From Tetragonia tetragonoides (taxonomy: Eukaryota > Streptophyta > Magnoliopsida > Caryophyllales > Aizoaceae), in NCBI GenBank assembly GCA_038025085.1, contig CM076147.1:24095001-24159000 (forward strand): a stretch of DNA of 64,000 bases, written 5' to 3'. This document shows positions 49,515 through 62,737 of the stretch, one piece after another (position 1 is the stretch's first letter; every line of letters begins with the position of its first letter). Made by a program: the position numbers and the translations under genes. The notes beneath the pieces were generated by a model, which was not told the DNA's origin, made no database searches, and saw only the letters and a list, made by a program, of their open reading frames with translations.

Positions 49515-51495
49515 CTGCTTTAATTTGTCTCTTAATTCTATTAGTCCGGTAACATTAAAGTTGACTAAAGTCAACCCAATAACATAGCACAATCATTTGC
49601 TTCCTTGCATGAGGCACTATTGCCCACTAATGTTGATTGCAATTGGTTGATAGACTAGATGCATGTATCCACATTAATTTTCAAGACACAGATTCCCACT
49701 CTTAGCTAGTGCACTTGATGGTTACTTAGTTGCTTTATCTATGGCATACACGTAACACACGTAATTGAAAACAGACATACATAGCTTGATAATGATATTG
49801 AAACATATGGCAGTCTTTTTAAATTAGGTGATGTAAATTGTAAGCAACCAATAATGTCTAGTTGACTACACAACTTTTCTTTTCCTGTTCTCCTGTTCGC
49901 ATCGGGTCGGTTCACGAAGGAGTAAAGTGTTTCTACTAAGCAATTTCTCCATTTACAAAATTCGAACTCTCGATCTAGGCTAAAGGATAAGGGTATCGAA
50001 CCACTCATACCAACCACTTATTGATTAACTCTATGTGATCTTTAAATCTAAATCAGTGTCAATAGTCTCCTCCATATCGTGACTATCGTCTTCTTCTTTT
50101 TTCTTTTTCTTTCGGTGAGTGGAATTCAAAGAAATTGTGCTCTTAGCCTTTTAAATGGAGGAATGAGGGGTAGCACCAAAAGATTGAGGATTGAGGGGTG
50201 ACTATTGACCAATGACTTATAACATATATTGTTGAAGTGGGTTTGTGTCCCATATGGAAAGATTTGATGGTGTTGCTTATACATATAAGCAATTGAATTA
50301 TTCCACCCATTATTAATTGGTTTTGGGTTGAAATCTTACTTGTCTTATATGTGCTCACATAAATACATATAAACAAGTGGTTGTTAAGGCCTAATTATTT
50401 GAAATTTATAAATTGGGAATTAGTCTTGAACGCCAACCTAGAGTTTGAGAAAGTTGCACCAATTAAGCTTCCTGCTTTGGTCACTCTATACTATCTTATT
50501 CGTGTAATTAGCCATGGCCCATAAAGTTGATGACATTCTCTTCTTCTTCTCATATAACTTTTAAATGTGACCTTGACTCAGTGATTCTCTTAATAATCAT
50601 AAAATACTCATTTTTCATGACTTTTTTTTTCCGTTCAAACTACACAGCCCCGAGTACTTTGTATTATGACTAACTTTATTCCTCGCACCAAAAAAAAAAA
50701 AAAAAAAAAAAAATACTCTGTTTCCACTAAGTTAATCTATTAAGGGATAAAGTGTTTCCAATAAATAGCGTCTACATTTATAATATTCAAATCATCAACC
50801 TTAGTTGAGAGACAAGAGTACAATATATATATATCCTTGACTTTAACGTCAATGACACAATACAAAAGGATTAATTTTGTTAAATAATCTTTCTTTTTTA
50901 TTTATCGTAGTGGAAAAGGTGCTTCAATGTATATCTTAGAAGTTTTAGGCTCCGTAATAATGCATGATTATCGACTTTATTTCATTATTATGGCATCAAC
51001 TTTTTCAATTTTTAGGATATCAAAAAAAAGCCTTTTTCAATTTTTAGGATCAGTTGTCATGCATATATAAAAGAAAACATGAATTTGAACGGAATAAGGA
51101 ACTATTTATTTTAAATATAAATTTGGTGTACTTTTTTTTCTTATGAAAAGTAAAATATTTTTATATTATCAAAATCAAATACTAATACTAAAAATAGTTA
51201 AATCCTCGTCAAATTACTAATGTTAACATACCTAATTAGTTTCTTATTTAGTGGTTGTCGTTTACTTCACCATGGTAAGTAAGTTTTCGAGGGAGACATC
51301 AATTTATGAAAAATAGAATTTCATAAGAAGTGTCCAATCTTGTTTAGTTGAATAAAAGAATCTCAACTTCATGGAATTAATGAAGGAAGTTCTTTTTATC
51401 AAGAGGGGCTTAAAACGTCTCTTATGAGGTCGCGTTAACATGAGGTAACCTATATAGTTGAGCATGATATCAACACGAAGTCATGCTTATTTGAA
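49515..51495. other. Intergenic, no gene seen
   Basis: AT-rich. It contains two further copies of the minus-strand SINE-like repeat (about 49,918-50,025; 50,733-50,822) and a poly(A) run at 50,690-50,713. Nothing else is supportable. Confidence 0.5.
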
Positions 51496-51539
51496 GTGCC
51501 TCACATTAAAGCCGCCTCATATGAGTTTTTGTGGGACTT

Positions 51540-52850
51540 AGTAAGCAATTTCCTCCGTTTTAGAAAAAGTTACTTCTTACATGAGCTTAATTCCTATATT
51601 TTCTTGTCAACCAAACAAGAAGAAATACTTTCCACCTTAATACCACCGTGTTTTTATTTAATATCACTTAACATGCTAACAAAACCCATATGTTACATTT
51701 TGGCACTTGTTATAATTTTCCCTCATTTAAGTGAAAACTTCTCTCTCATCACCCTATTCTCTCTCATTACCTCAGACTACCCACACCGTCATCCCTTACC
51801 CCCACCGCTGCGCCGACACCATCTCCCCCACCCTCGACGCCGACCACCTACCGGAAAGGTTGTGTTAGAGGCGTCCTCAATTCGAGGCAGCCCCCCCGGC
51901 AACCCTGCTCTCTGTTTCCTTCCCATCCACCTACCACCCACCACCCACCCTTTCTCTCTCATTCTCCTCTCCCGGCGAAATTGTGTCTTTATCGGAGTTG
52001 GGTTTCTCGCGTCACGTCCAGGTGCGGAGCGAGCTCTTTGTGCTCCTAGGAGTGTCACGAGCTCGCACCACGTCCAGGTGCGGAGCGAGCTCTCTGTGCT
52101 CCTAGGAGTGTCACGAGCTCGCGCCACATCCGAGTGCGGAGTGAGATAAGACTTGGCTCTGTTTTAATTTATTTTCCATATGCTTTTATTAGATTATTGT
52201 TAGTTTTTAAATAAATTTGACTATTGTTAGTGTATTAAATGTACATCAGATGACTTTTTTTGATATCATTAATGTTAGTGTTTATCGTTAGTGTTTGTAT
52301 GATTGTTATTGTCATTATGATTTCTGACAAAATTATTGATTTGTATGTTAATAAATGTTAAATTTAGCATAGAGAATATTATTAATAAAAGCAATGGCTT
52401 AAAATGATTTTAATTCTTAGTGATGGTTTATATTATCATTAAACAACAACAATAATCTAATACAAACATATGAAAAGAAAAACAACAAAAATGTTTCAAA
52501 GACCTCGCTCCACTCTGGGAGCGGAGCAAGATCATTCGGGAATTTTTTTGTGCATATGTTTGTATTAGCTGAATAGTCGATACGGGCCAGGTTTGCTGGT
52601 GGGTTGGTGTGGTGATGGGGGTGATCAAAGTGAGGAAAGAGAATGACACATGGTTGATGTGAGGGTAGGTGATGGATAAGAGAGAGAGAAAAATGAAGGA
52701 AAAATTAAAAGAGGGGTAAAAATGGAATACATGGGGTATTGTGGGTGGTATTAAAATGAAAACAATGGTAGTATTTAATAGGCCCCAAGAAATATTATAC
52801 TCTTTTAGGAAGTGACCTCCTTATTTTTCAAGTGTCAACCAAACAAGCAT
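51540..52850. mobile_element. Possible inverted-repeat element with CT-rich core
   Basis: Both outer parts share, in inverted order, blocks resembling AAAGTTACTTC...ATATTTTCTTG (left) and GTCACTTCC...AATATTTCTTGG (right), then TTAATACCACC. The core is CT-rich with a 56-bp tandem repeat. The ends are too diverged for me to set boundaries or a TSD. The open frame at 51,496-52,149 is low-complexity and not convincing. Confidence 0.35.
52013..52140. repeat. 56-bp tandem repeat
   Basis: Units start at 52,013, 52,069 and 52,125 (partial). They carry GGAGCGAGCTC and the palindrome CTCCTAGGAG. A partial inverted relative (GCTCC...GGAGC) occurs near 52,505. Confidence 0.9.
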
Positions 52851-52859
52851 CAAATCTTC

Positions 52860-54862
52860 ATTAGTATTTATGAACTATAGAAGATAAATTTATTTACGTT
52901 ATTGCCATTAAAAAAAAAAACATGACAGTGAGGTCTTATCCGCACGTCAAAATGAAAACGTAGACCCTTCCTCAAGGTTGTGTTGTGGACTAATATCAAA
53001 CAAGGTAGAGATAGAGGTGAAATTATTGGTTAAATGACATTGGAAAGTAGACTGAGATACTACCTGAAAGTGGCTCAAAATTCAAAATTAAAAGCATGCT
53101 TGGCATTTTTTTTTTGAGCATAAAGTAATACAGGCAGTAGCTTAAAATAAAGTAGAAATTATGTCATATGCGCAATGTGTTTGCAACAAAGGCAAGGCCA
53201 TCGACATCTTCAACATAATTCCTAAAAACTAGACTATTAACATTAACTTATTATGAGCATAAATGGGGATAACATAAATTTCTTCATTGGCGGGTTGTCA
53301 TCAATAATTGAAACGTATGATCCTTGCTTGCTGAGATTCTAGTGGTATCACATATTTCGTGGGTAAAGTGGATTTTTTGGAGGATTGTTCCGGTCTTTTC
53401 TCTTCTTAACAGCAAAATATTTGTAAGGGGACAAATGTTTCTGATAGGAAAAATTCGAATGAGTTTTGGTTCTAAAAAACCCAGGTCGAGCCTTCGCTCG
53501 AGAATTTAAATAGAACCAATCAAAATTAAGTCGAAGATTTTAGAGCTTGCAATTGATGAGGACTCCAAGTCAATATTTCAAATGGGTAACTTCAGTATTC
53601 CCAAAAATCAAATCATATTTATTGAGCATATCTATCTGTATACGGTAGAGTCTAACACGTCCATGGAAAAGCTCGAGCTCAAACCAAACTCATCTGCAAT
53701 TTGTTCATCTAAGTCTCTAAACAACTTCAAAGCACATCGATAAGGGTTAAAAAATTCTGGAACAGATTGTCCAGCTTCAGCGGGGGTGAAACATTTACAA
53801 TAGCGGGTAAGTGGGCTCGAACTGTCATGAAGTGGTTTGGCTTTGTTACATAAATTTCTCCATTGCTAGAGTATGTGTGGTTAATGGTTATCGAGGCATG
53901 ATCATAAAAACTAGGGGTGAGCAGAAAATTCGGGTTTTCTGTGCCGGAATCAGAATTGGTTGGAACCGGTGGTTCCGGCACTGGAACCGGTCCAACCAAT
54001 TCCAATTTCAATTCCAGTTCCCAAAACTAGAAACCGATACCAACCAATTTCAGTTCCTGACTTTTACCAAATTAATACCTCAAATTAATTTAAGGTATTA
54101 ATGTTTACCAATTTGCTCCATATAGTGAAAAATAACTGGAAGAGAAAAACATAATCAACCTATCAATTACATCGGGTAAGTATTGGATCACTATGAATTA
54201 GGTTCATTTTAAAGTAGTGTTTACCAAATCTTTTATTTCTTTTTGTTCTTCATCTTTTAATTATTATACCTCTTTTTAATTTTTAAAATTTCCGAGTAAT
54301 TTTACTTTGCAATTGTGCTTTTATTGCTATTTATTTATCATTATATTTTAAAATTTTAATCATTTACTTTTTATGTTTACAAGATAGAGAAAATAAGTTT
54401 TTCTGAAAATGATTGAACGGAAAATTAGTTTTTAAGAAAATTATTTTTCCTTGTAACCAAACAACGAAAATTGTGAACAAAAAAAAAAAAATTCAGCTAA
54501 AAATACTTTTCAGGTGAAAACGATCCCTCACCCCCAAACAGAGTTAGTGGTAATTTGGCTTGTAATGAAAAGTTGTATTTCTCAATATTCAAAACTTCTC
54601 AGAAACTGTAAAAAAATAGGGCAGGTTTTGTGTAAACCAAACAAATTGTCAGTTCATTATTTTCTAGAATGTTGTAATTCTTATGTTCTAAATTTACAAT
54701 GAAACATTAATACGTCAATATATTCGACATGAAATTAATTTACAACTTCATAGCTCATAAATTAATCCTAGAAAAATGATATTCTCTTACGAGTCCCCAT
54801 CTAAAAACCCTCTCTCCTCCCTCCTCTCAAAATCCTAGCCTTCACCACCCAAGAGTGTCATT
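52860..54862. other. Intergenic; hAT-like fragment at 53,912-54,065
   Basis: No gene. CTAGGGGTGAGCAGAAAATT at 53,912 and a GGAACCGGT-rich interior look like the end of a hAT-type MITE, but no right end or 8-bp duplication was found. Confidence 0.4.
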
Positions 54863-54891
54863 CTCAAGCCGTGAATGGTCAATTTTTGCCC

Positions 54892-55260
54892 TTTTTTTTT
54901 TCTATAGGAAAAGGGTTAGAATTTCATTTCATAGTCCAAAGGATATCAATGTCACACCCTTGGTAAACAGTTTACAATCCTAAGGCATACCAATGTGGCA
55001 GCCTGATACTCACTGTCTACGCAATTACATCAATCAAGCAAAAGAGGTAATACATCGGCCTCATTTTTACTGACAGCAAAAACTCTAGAGGACACCAAAG
55101 ATTTAATGCGTCGAATAATTTGCTCCGGACTTCTCTCAGTTCCTTGGAAGATCCTTAGATTCCTTTCATGCCAAATTTCGTAGATGGAAGCAAGAAGAGC
55201 CGCTCTACGAATCCTCTGTAATATAGTCTTCCCTTTCACATTATGCTGGAACCATTTCAG
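54892..55260 (-). mobile_element. 5'-truncated LINE with long target duplication
   Basis: 369 bp. A 29-bp direct repeat with one mismatch (54,863-54,891 and 55,261-55,289; core GGTCAATTTTTGCCC) flanks it. The minus-strand content is the last 69 residues of an L1-type ORF2 (LASIYEIWHERNLRIFQG, stop at 55,030), a 3' UTR and a short poly(A), seen as T from 54,892. Confidence 0.85.
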
Positions 55261-55416
55261 CTCAAGCCGAGAATGGTCAATTTTTGCCCATTATTAGCCT
55301 GCCATTAGTGAGTTAATGAGGGGTTTTGTATTTTTATTTTAGATCTCTCATTGGTTAGGAATGATTATTATTGTGTGTGTTGTTTGGTTGTTAATCAATG
55401 ATAATTTCTCCTTCCC

Positions 55417-55540
<124 letters not shown>

Positions 55541-55731
55541 TAGAAAAACATCATGTGGTATAATAACTAGCACTTTACATTGTTTTTATTCTATTTTCAT
55601 TACAATTATTTAATATTTAAAGTTATTTGGTAACTTATCTTCATAATAAATTATTAGAAACTATTTTTATTTTATAATTTATTTAAGTTTTATCTTGATG
55701 CTTTTTTTATAATTCTATTTTTGTGGGATAC

Positions 55732-55732
<1 letters not shown>

Positions 55733-55795
<63 letters not shown>
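55733..55795. repeat. (ATT)n microsatellite
   Basis: About 21 ATT units in AT-rich DNA upstream of SEC23. Confidence 0.97.
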
Positions 55796-55899
55796 TTCTT
55801 AAAATCTTATTTTATACAGTACCGTATTTTGAGAAAGAAAAACTGGGAAACAAGTAAACAACCTAGGAGTGCAAAAAAAAAAACCTAGGAGTGAACCGG

Positions 55900-56057
55900 G
55901 ATCTGTTTTCCACGTTCAAATCTAATCCCCCGGTTTTTGCCATTATCTTTCAGAAACATTCCTTTCGATTCGATACTTTCAAGTTCTTCCCGTCACTTCA
56001 TTAAAAATGCTTTTCATCAGCTTTTGCCATTACTCTGCTTTCATCAACTGACTGATC

Positions 56058-56104
<47 letters not shown>

Positions 56105-57817
56105 GGGATATTGAGATCTATTAATTTATCCAATTGGGATCAACTTAGGTCTCAGTCGAGTGACTTTATCTTCTTGTTTCTGGGATCTCAAGCAGTTATG
56201 TTTTGATCTGGTTTAAATTTAAATAGAATCCATAGTTTTCATATTTCAGTAATTGATTCATATGGGTGTATTTGTATGTTATTACAGTTTTAGTTGGCTT
56301 TGATATGTTTGTGATATCTTCTATTTGAGCCAAAAACATGAGTATTATTTGCCCATCATTTAGGATTTTTCTTATCTGGGGTTCATATCTGTTTTGCCCT
56401 GCTTATTTTCTGAGATTTAATTGGATTTTTCATTGGTTTTTACGATTTTTATTTCATGAGAATGTGTATTTATTTACTATAGTTTATTTTCAAGTGTTGC
56501 CAGCAGGGTTGCTTTGAGAACTTTTATCTAGTTTGTGTCTAGTTTTATTCAGACTAATGTGATGATATTGTAAAGCTGGAACTTACCCAATTTCTTTCTG
56601 TTTTCTTCCAGTAATTTGCAAGTAGCTTAATAGGGATATTGTTGTAAAGTAGATGTTTTTCGAACTCTAGAAGAAAGGTTTAATTTTGGGTTAATGGTGA
56701 CTGGCAACTGTGATTTATTGAAATAAGTGAGACTGTGAGAGTACATATTTTCATTTCCTTATTTGAATAGTAACACATGTAGTTTCATAAGTGACACATC
56801 TTCTTTTTTTATTTTATCCTGACTGTCTCAGCAGCTGTTAAGGATGAGAAATTAAGGGCCTTTATCCAATTGGTGCTGGCCTGCATGGCTGCATTGGGGT
56901 TGTCCACATTTTAGTGATAAATTACTTGCCCAATCTACAATTGAGCTTTGATAGTCTCTACTGAGAAAGTTCTAAGAGGTTATATAAATGTATCACGGGT
57001 CCTGTGCAGACCCCACTTTCGGTTTCTTACTAAGCACTAGAAAGATTGAGATGATAGCAGATTATGTAATGCTGATGTGATTTTGATTGATGAGTAAAAT
57101 GCAATGGGCTTCTAGCGTTACTGGACTTGTCATACTGGTTTATGATGCAACCCTTGTTGATTCCTAAACATAGTTCTTTGATATTATGTTAATAGGAAAA
57201 AGAATCCCTCTGGATTGTAGGCGTCTAGCTTATTTATGTTATCTCATACGTGCTATATTTGGTAACTATCTTTCTACAGTCTCAGCTGAATCCACCTAAG
57301 CTAATCTACACTTGGTGTTGTTATGGATGGCATTTAAGTTGTGGTGCTCCAATTTATTGGGTCTGCATCTCATCTGTTTCTTGTTGATTTGCAGGATAGA
57401 ACTGATTAAGGACCTTAAAGTGGCCTAAGTCATCTCAGATGTAATTGAAAAATCTGCTCTATGCAGAGAAAGCCGGAGGACTGTAGATACAGGCAGGGTT
57501 TGGAACCCATATATGGCCAAATTGAGCTAGTGATCTCGATGGAATTGTAAGAATTGATTGTGTAGGCATGATTAGCTTTAGGAAACCTCCTGGTTTGGAC
57601 AAATTGCATTGTTTCCTTACCACAATTCTCGTGCGGAAGTTCTATGTTCAGTTTAGTCGGATAAATTTGGGTAGTTCTTGAAGATCACATGGCTATTTAC
57701 CTATAGCCTTTCATCTCAAGAAAATAACCAGTTACTTCCTCCTTTGATGTTTATAAACTGTGCAAGGTCAATGAGTTTGGCTCGAACTGCATAAATTTCT
57801 CCACTGAAGCCGAACAT
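55900..57817 (+). promoter_or_regulatory. SEC23 promoter and 5' leader with probable intron
   Basis: A pyrimidine-rich (TC)20 tract at 56,061-56,100 resembles plant core-promoter Y patches. No clear TATA box is seen. A strong acceptor (GATTTGCAG/GATAG) at 57,394 suggests a leader intron of about 1.2 kb whose donor I cannot fix (candidates 56,140-56,215). The remaining leader before the ATG at 57,818 is about 420 nt and contains upstream ATGs. Confidence 0.5.
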
Positions 57818-60800
57818 ATGGACTTTACTGAGTTAGAGGCGATTGAAGGCCTTCGCTGGTCTTGGAACTCATGGCCAGCTTCAAAGTCTGAGGCCACATC
57901 TCTTGTAATCCCACTTTCTATCATGTGCACACCATTGATGGAATCCTCTGAGCTCCCCATTCTCCCGTATGAACCCTTAATATGCATCAGATGTGGTGCT
58001 GTTTTGAATCCATTTGCCCGCGTGGATTACCAATCAAAGATTTGGCTTTGCCCCTTTTGCCAGCATAAAAGTTCCTTTCCCAAGTCTTATGCTGGCATTG
58101 GCGAAAACAACCTTCCTGCTGAACTCTTCCCCACATACAGTGCTGTCGAGTACCATCCTGGTAAGAGTACCCTTCCAGTGTCAAGTTCAGGCTCAAACTT
58201 GAACCTGAGGCCTAACTGGGGTAATGGGCTGTCTTCGTCTTCTCTTTCCTCACTGATGTCTTCTTCTAATTCCTCAACAACTTCTTTGGGTGTGGCTGAT
58301 CCGAGGCTAGGCAGCATGGGTCCAGCATTTGTATTTGTGGTGGACCTTTGCATGGCAGAGGATGAACTGAGAGCATTAAAGAATGAGCTGCTGCTTGTGT
58401 TGTCTCAGTTGCCAGATAATGCACTTGTGGGATTGATAACTTTTGATTCAATGGTGAGAGTATATGATCTCGAATTTACTGATTGTACCAGGTTGGTGCT
58501 CTTTCATGGTGGTCGGGAGCTTACCTCTACTCAGGTACTTAATACTTGTGGCACTCGAATATGATCTATTTCTATTACCGCTCATTTATATTTGAGTCTA
58601 TGTCTCTCTTCTTGCTCTTTACACGGATTTGTATGTTTTTATATGAAGCCGATACTGAAAATGCTCTCCTTTGTATGTTGAGAATGTGAGTATAAGCAAA
58701 TCACATAAAAAAATTTGAAATTAGTGCTCTTCTGCATCAAAAGATAATTCTGTGAGAGCTTTGCTGTTTGCTGATTTTATATTTCTTTTGACAGAGCTTT
58801 GCTGTGTGTTCTTATTTGTTATGATACAGTTATATGTTCCGTCTTCCAAATGTGTACAGCTTCATAGACTTGGAAATTTTAACAAATTTGTTAACCTCCT
58901 TTGGTGGCTGACTAATAATGGCCCATATAAATGTGGAGGCATTTTGGTGCATTATTTTAAAATTAACGTTTCAGCATATAATTGCGCAGCAATCTAACCC
59001 GTGTTGGCGTGCTTAGTAAATGCTTTTTGTGTAGCAAGCTAAAGCTTTTGCTTTACTTAATAGTGCAGAGATTAAAAGACTGCTGTATCCCTTTGTCCCC
59101 TAGCCATGCTATGATGTCATGTTTTTAGCCTAGTATATCTGAATCCAATTCTTTGCTTTGTATATTTCTTATGACTAAGTATACTGACTGTCTGTTAACC
59201 ATGAGAGAGTTCGATTGGCAACCAGAGTACTTGCAGTACCACCTGTTTCCATATGAGTTTCTGCTCTTGGTATGGTCAAAATATTTAAACAAGTGATTTG
59301 CTTATTGTTACGTGTTAATGCATTTCAGATTCAACAGTTGCTTCAACTTCAAAGTATGAAACAACCTCATCATGAAATGGCAGTGGGTGCTCAAAAACAA
59401 GGTTTTCTCCTAACAGTGTCCAAATGTGAATTTAGTATCACGACAGCAATTGAAGAGATCCATTCTGTGGCTACGGTCATGTCTGGTCATCGCCCTCTGA
59501 GGGCTACAGGAACTGCAATATCTGTTGCAGTTGGAGTCCTGGAAGGATGTGCTGTGAAAACAGGTTCCAGGGTCATGGTTTTCACATCTGGGCCGGCAAC
59601 TATTGGCCCTGGCATTGTCGTGCAATCCGATCGCAGCTATTCAATTAGAAATCATCGAGACCTGATCAATGGGCATGCACCCTATTTTGACAAGTCTTGC
59701 AGCTTTTATAAGAAAATATCTCAGCGTTTATGTGATGCATCTGTAGTTCTTGATCTATTTGCTTGTTCTCTTGATCAAGTGGGTGCTGCAGAGCTAAAAG
59801 TCTTTGTAGAGAGCTCTGGTGGATTCATGATGCTAGGAGATTCATTTGAGTCAGATCAGTTCCAGAAATGTTTGCGTCACCTATTTAATCGTGATGGCAA
59901 TGGAAACCTGAAGATGTGTTTTGATGCATCTATAGAAGTAGTGACAACTAACGACATTAAAGTTTGTGGTGCCCTTGGTCCTTGTGTGTCTCTACGGAAC
60001 AAGAATGGCGTAGTGAGTGACAACGAGATCGGGGAGGGTGCTACCAACACATGGAAATTGTGTTCTCTAACCAACAAGACATGCATTGCATTTTTCTTTG
60101 AAGTCAATGACAATGTGAAAGTTGAAGCTGGCTCTGCCTTTTTTATTCAGTTCATCACCCGTTACCAATATGGAGCAACAGGGTTTCGGAAAAGGGTGAC
60201 AACTGTAGCAAGAAGGTGGGTAGCAAAACATTCTACAGAAGTGTCTGCTGGATTCGATCAAGAAGCGGCAGCCACGGTCATGGCCAGGCTTGCTATCGAC
60301 AGAGCAGAGAGGCATTATGCCAGAGATGTCATCAGGTGGCTAGATGATAATTTAATAAAATTTGCTTCCAAGTATGGGGACTACATTCAAGAAGACCCTT
60401 CTTCATTTCGCCTCTCTTCCAACTTCTCTCTATATCCGCAATTCATGTATTATCTAAGAAGATCCCAGTTTATTGATGTGTTTAACAGCTCCCCTGATGA
60501 GACAGCATTCTTTAGATTGATGCTCAATCGTGAGGGTGTCGTAGGTTCTCTGATCATGGTTCAACCCACTCTTCTCCAATATTCATTTGATGGTCCTCCT
60601 ATTCCAGTTCTCTTGGATATATGCTCATTGTCTTCAGATGTAATTTTGCTTTTCGATTCATACTTCTATGTGGTAATCCATCATGGATCAAAAATTGCTC
60701 AGTGGCGGAAGCTTGGCTACCACAAGGACCTGAACCATGAGAGTTTTAGAAAGCTGTTAGAAGCACCAGAGGTGGACGCAGAGCAACTTGTTGCGGAACG

Positions 60801-60987
60801 GATGCCTGTGCCTCGGCTCATCAAATGTGACCAGCACAGTAGTCAGGCTCGATTTCTTCTTGCCAAGTTGAACCCATCTGTAACCCAGAACTCGACATAT
60901 ACTGATGGTTCAGAAATTATATTCACCGATGATGTGAGTTTGCAAGTTTTCATAGATCACTTACAAGAGTTGGCAGTGCAGGCATGA
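57818..60987 (+). CDS. SEC23: COPII coat protein SEC23
   Basis: Two coding exons, 57,818-58,534 and 59,329-60,987, join in phase 0 (CAG/GTACTT...TTTCAG/ATTC) to give 791 residues, normal for plant SEC23. The start [20 protein letters not shown] matches the conserved N-terminus. The zinc finger is C56, C59, C78, C81 (CIRC...CPFC). The trunk (vWA-like) fold shows [15 protein letters not shown] and [14 protein letters not shown]. The beta-sandwich, helical and gelsolin-like regions follow ([45 protein letters not shown]). SEC23 is the Sar1-GTPase-activating subunit of the inner COPII coat and pairs with SEC24 on ER exit sites. A Ser-rich insert sits at about residues 140-165. It ends TGA at 60,985. 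Confidence 0.96.
58535..59328 (+). other. SEC23 intron
   Basis: 794 bp, GT-AG, AT-rich, with no ORF of note. Confidence 0.9.
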
Positions 60988-61548
60988 CGAAGTTTGCGCA
61001 CATCAGGTTTCTTCTATTCTTATCTGTATTTATTTATGCATTTCTATTTTTGAAATTACTCAGCGTTGTACATGTACCTTGAAAAGGGTGGGACATTCAG
61101 CATTTCCTTTTTATGTTTAGCCATCTCGTAGTTTTGATTGTTACTCGACCCCTCTATACATATTTATGTCCCAACAGTCACGATGTGTAAGAAATAGCCT
61201 ACAAAATTAGACAATCAAGAAAATTCAACTGTCCCACTCTCTATTTTTGGGGCACAACCCAAATTATATCCATTTTCTTGGATCAGCCAAACAAAAGAGT
61301 GAGTTTTTTACACAATAGGGTGCTTTTTGTACTAGGTGAATACCCTTAGTTATTCGTTAAAGATTGGCGAGTTTTTGCTAGAAAAGGTCATTTTACGTAA
61401 AAGGAGGTGAGTTAAATTAGGTCTCACTGAAACAAATGGAAAGACGGTCTCATTTGAGAATTTGTATTTAGTAAAAAGCGAGTAGTAGTTTACATAATTT
61501 TATGTACATAAGTTGGTATTCAAATACATCATAACTTTTAATGTCCAG

Positions 61549-62737
61549 AGCAAACTGCATCAATTCGGAATTTAGCTGCAGTCGGCTTGGACCTTGTCGT
61601 GAGTCAGGTAAATCACCTACTTTTTCTTTTTCTAATTACCTATTGATCAACCTTTGTCACTTTAAAAGTAGTTACTAGTTAGAGTGTAAATCTTGCACAA
61701 CTTAGTTTTAGCTGATAGGAGTTTAGAAGCTCAGTAAGACCTCTGAGACCTATTCCCAGTGGTCCCAAGTTCAAGCCCCCTGGGGCCACTGGATAACCTT
61801 AGGGCTCATGGGATTAGTCGGGCAAAGCCTGGATACGCATTTCATATCTATAGAAAGGAGTTTAGAAGCTCAAATATTCAAATGGCATGAGCGCATTATC
61901 CTTTTTATAGCTGATTGCTCAATTCGTGTGTTGCTGGAAGTACAGAATACAGATGCCGTCTTAGTAATGTCTTTTCATTGAAATTGTAGTTCACAAATCT
62001 TTTTCGTCGAGTCTTCTGTTAAAAGAAAACAAAAACAGATCAGTAAGTAAACAAATAAAAAATAAAAGGCAAAATTGTTTGAACTCAAAACTCAATAATC
62101 ATATACTTGTGTATTATGTACTACTTTTTGTTTCCTTTGGTAAGAACCCCAGTCTGGCCCTCCTTAACTCGGGCCAGACCAGCTCAGCCGCTGGAATGGG
62201 GCCCCACTCCTACTCACCCTCCTAAAGTTGATCTGGACCTCGGGCCCAAGACCCATCTCTTGATCTTTCCTTGTTTCCCTTTACAACCAAAGAGGGGGCT
62301 CCCTGGCTTCTTCTGAGGATTACAAGTGTGGGTGGCAGGTGATCAGTGAGACTCGTGCATTGCGGTCGTGCATTACTAGTTTAGTGCATGTGTTTATATA
62401 TTGATTTCCTGTTCTTGAACCAATTGCTGAATCAGAATGAAGCATGAACAGACATTTTCTCCATAGATCTGTTTGCTCATCACGTGCTTCCTTCATTCTT
62501 AATATTGCAGGCGCATCCAGCTCCACATGAAAAAATGCCAACAAATATACCCATTGGACATGCTAGATTTGCTCCTCAAATGTAAGCTAATGGTTGCAGT
62601 CCTACCGACTTTTGCCTTTCATTCTTCACCACTTAAGGCTTTTTCTGGTTTGTGTGCTCATTACCTGTGCTATGTTTTATTCGACCAGTGATCGTGCATG
62701 CTCCACAGACAACAGCTATCGTGGCTTCAAGAAGTAG
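61549..62737 (+). other. Three exon-like blocks downstream of SEC23
   Basis: Blocks 61,549-61,607, 62,511-62,581 and 62,689-62,737 have AG acceptors and GT donors. They splice in one open frame: QTASIRNLAAVGLDLVVSQ, AHPAPHEKMPTNIPIGHARF, then APQIDRACSTDNSYRGFKK and a stop. With a donor at 61,006 in the SEC23 3' end they are also in frame with SEC23 beyond its TGA. They may be spliced 3' UTR, a C-terminal extension, or the remnant of another gene. I recognise no family. Confidence 0.3.
61734..61855 (+). mobile_element. SINE
   Basis: A perfect 17-bp target duplication AGGAGTTTAGAAGCTCA (61,717-61,733 and 61,856-61,872) bounds a 122-bp unit. It has a box-B-like AAGTTCAAGCCC and the plant SINE phrase GGGATTAGTCGGGC. 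Confidence 0.85.

Noticed and set aside
51496..52149. 217-codon open frame
   Set aside because: Pro/His/Arg-rich from CT-rich and tandem-repeat DNA, with no recognisable domain; the opposite strand is equally open.
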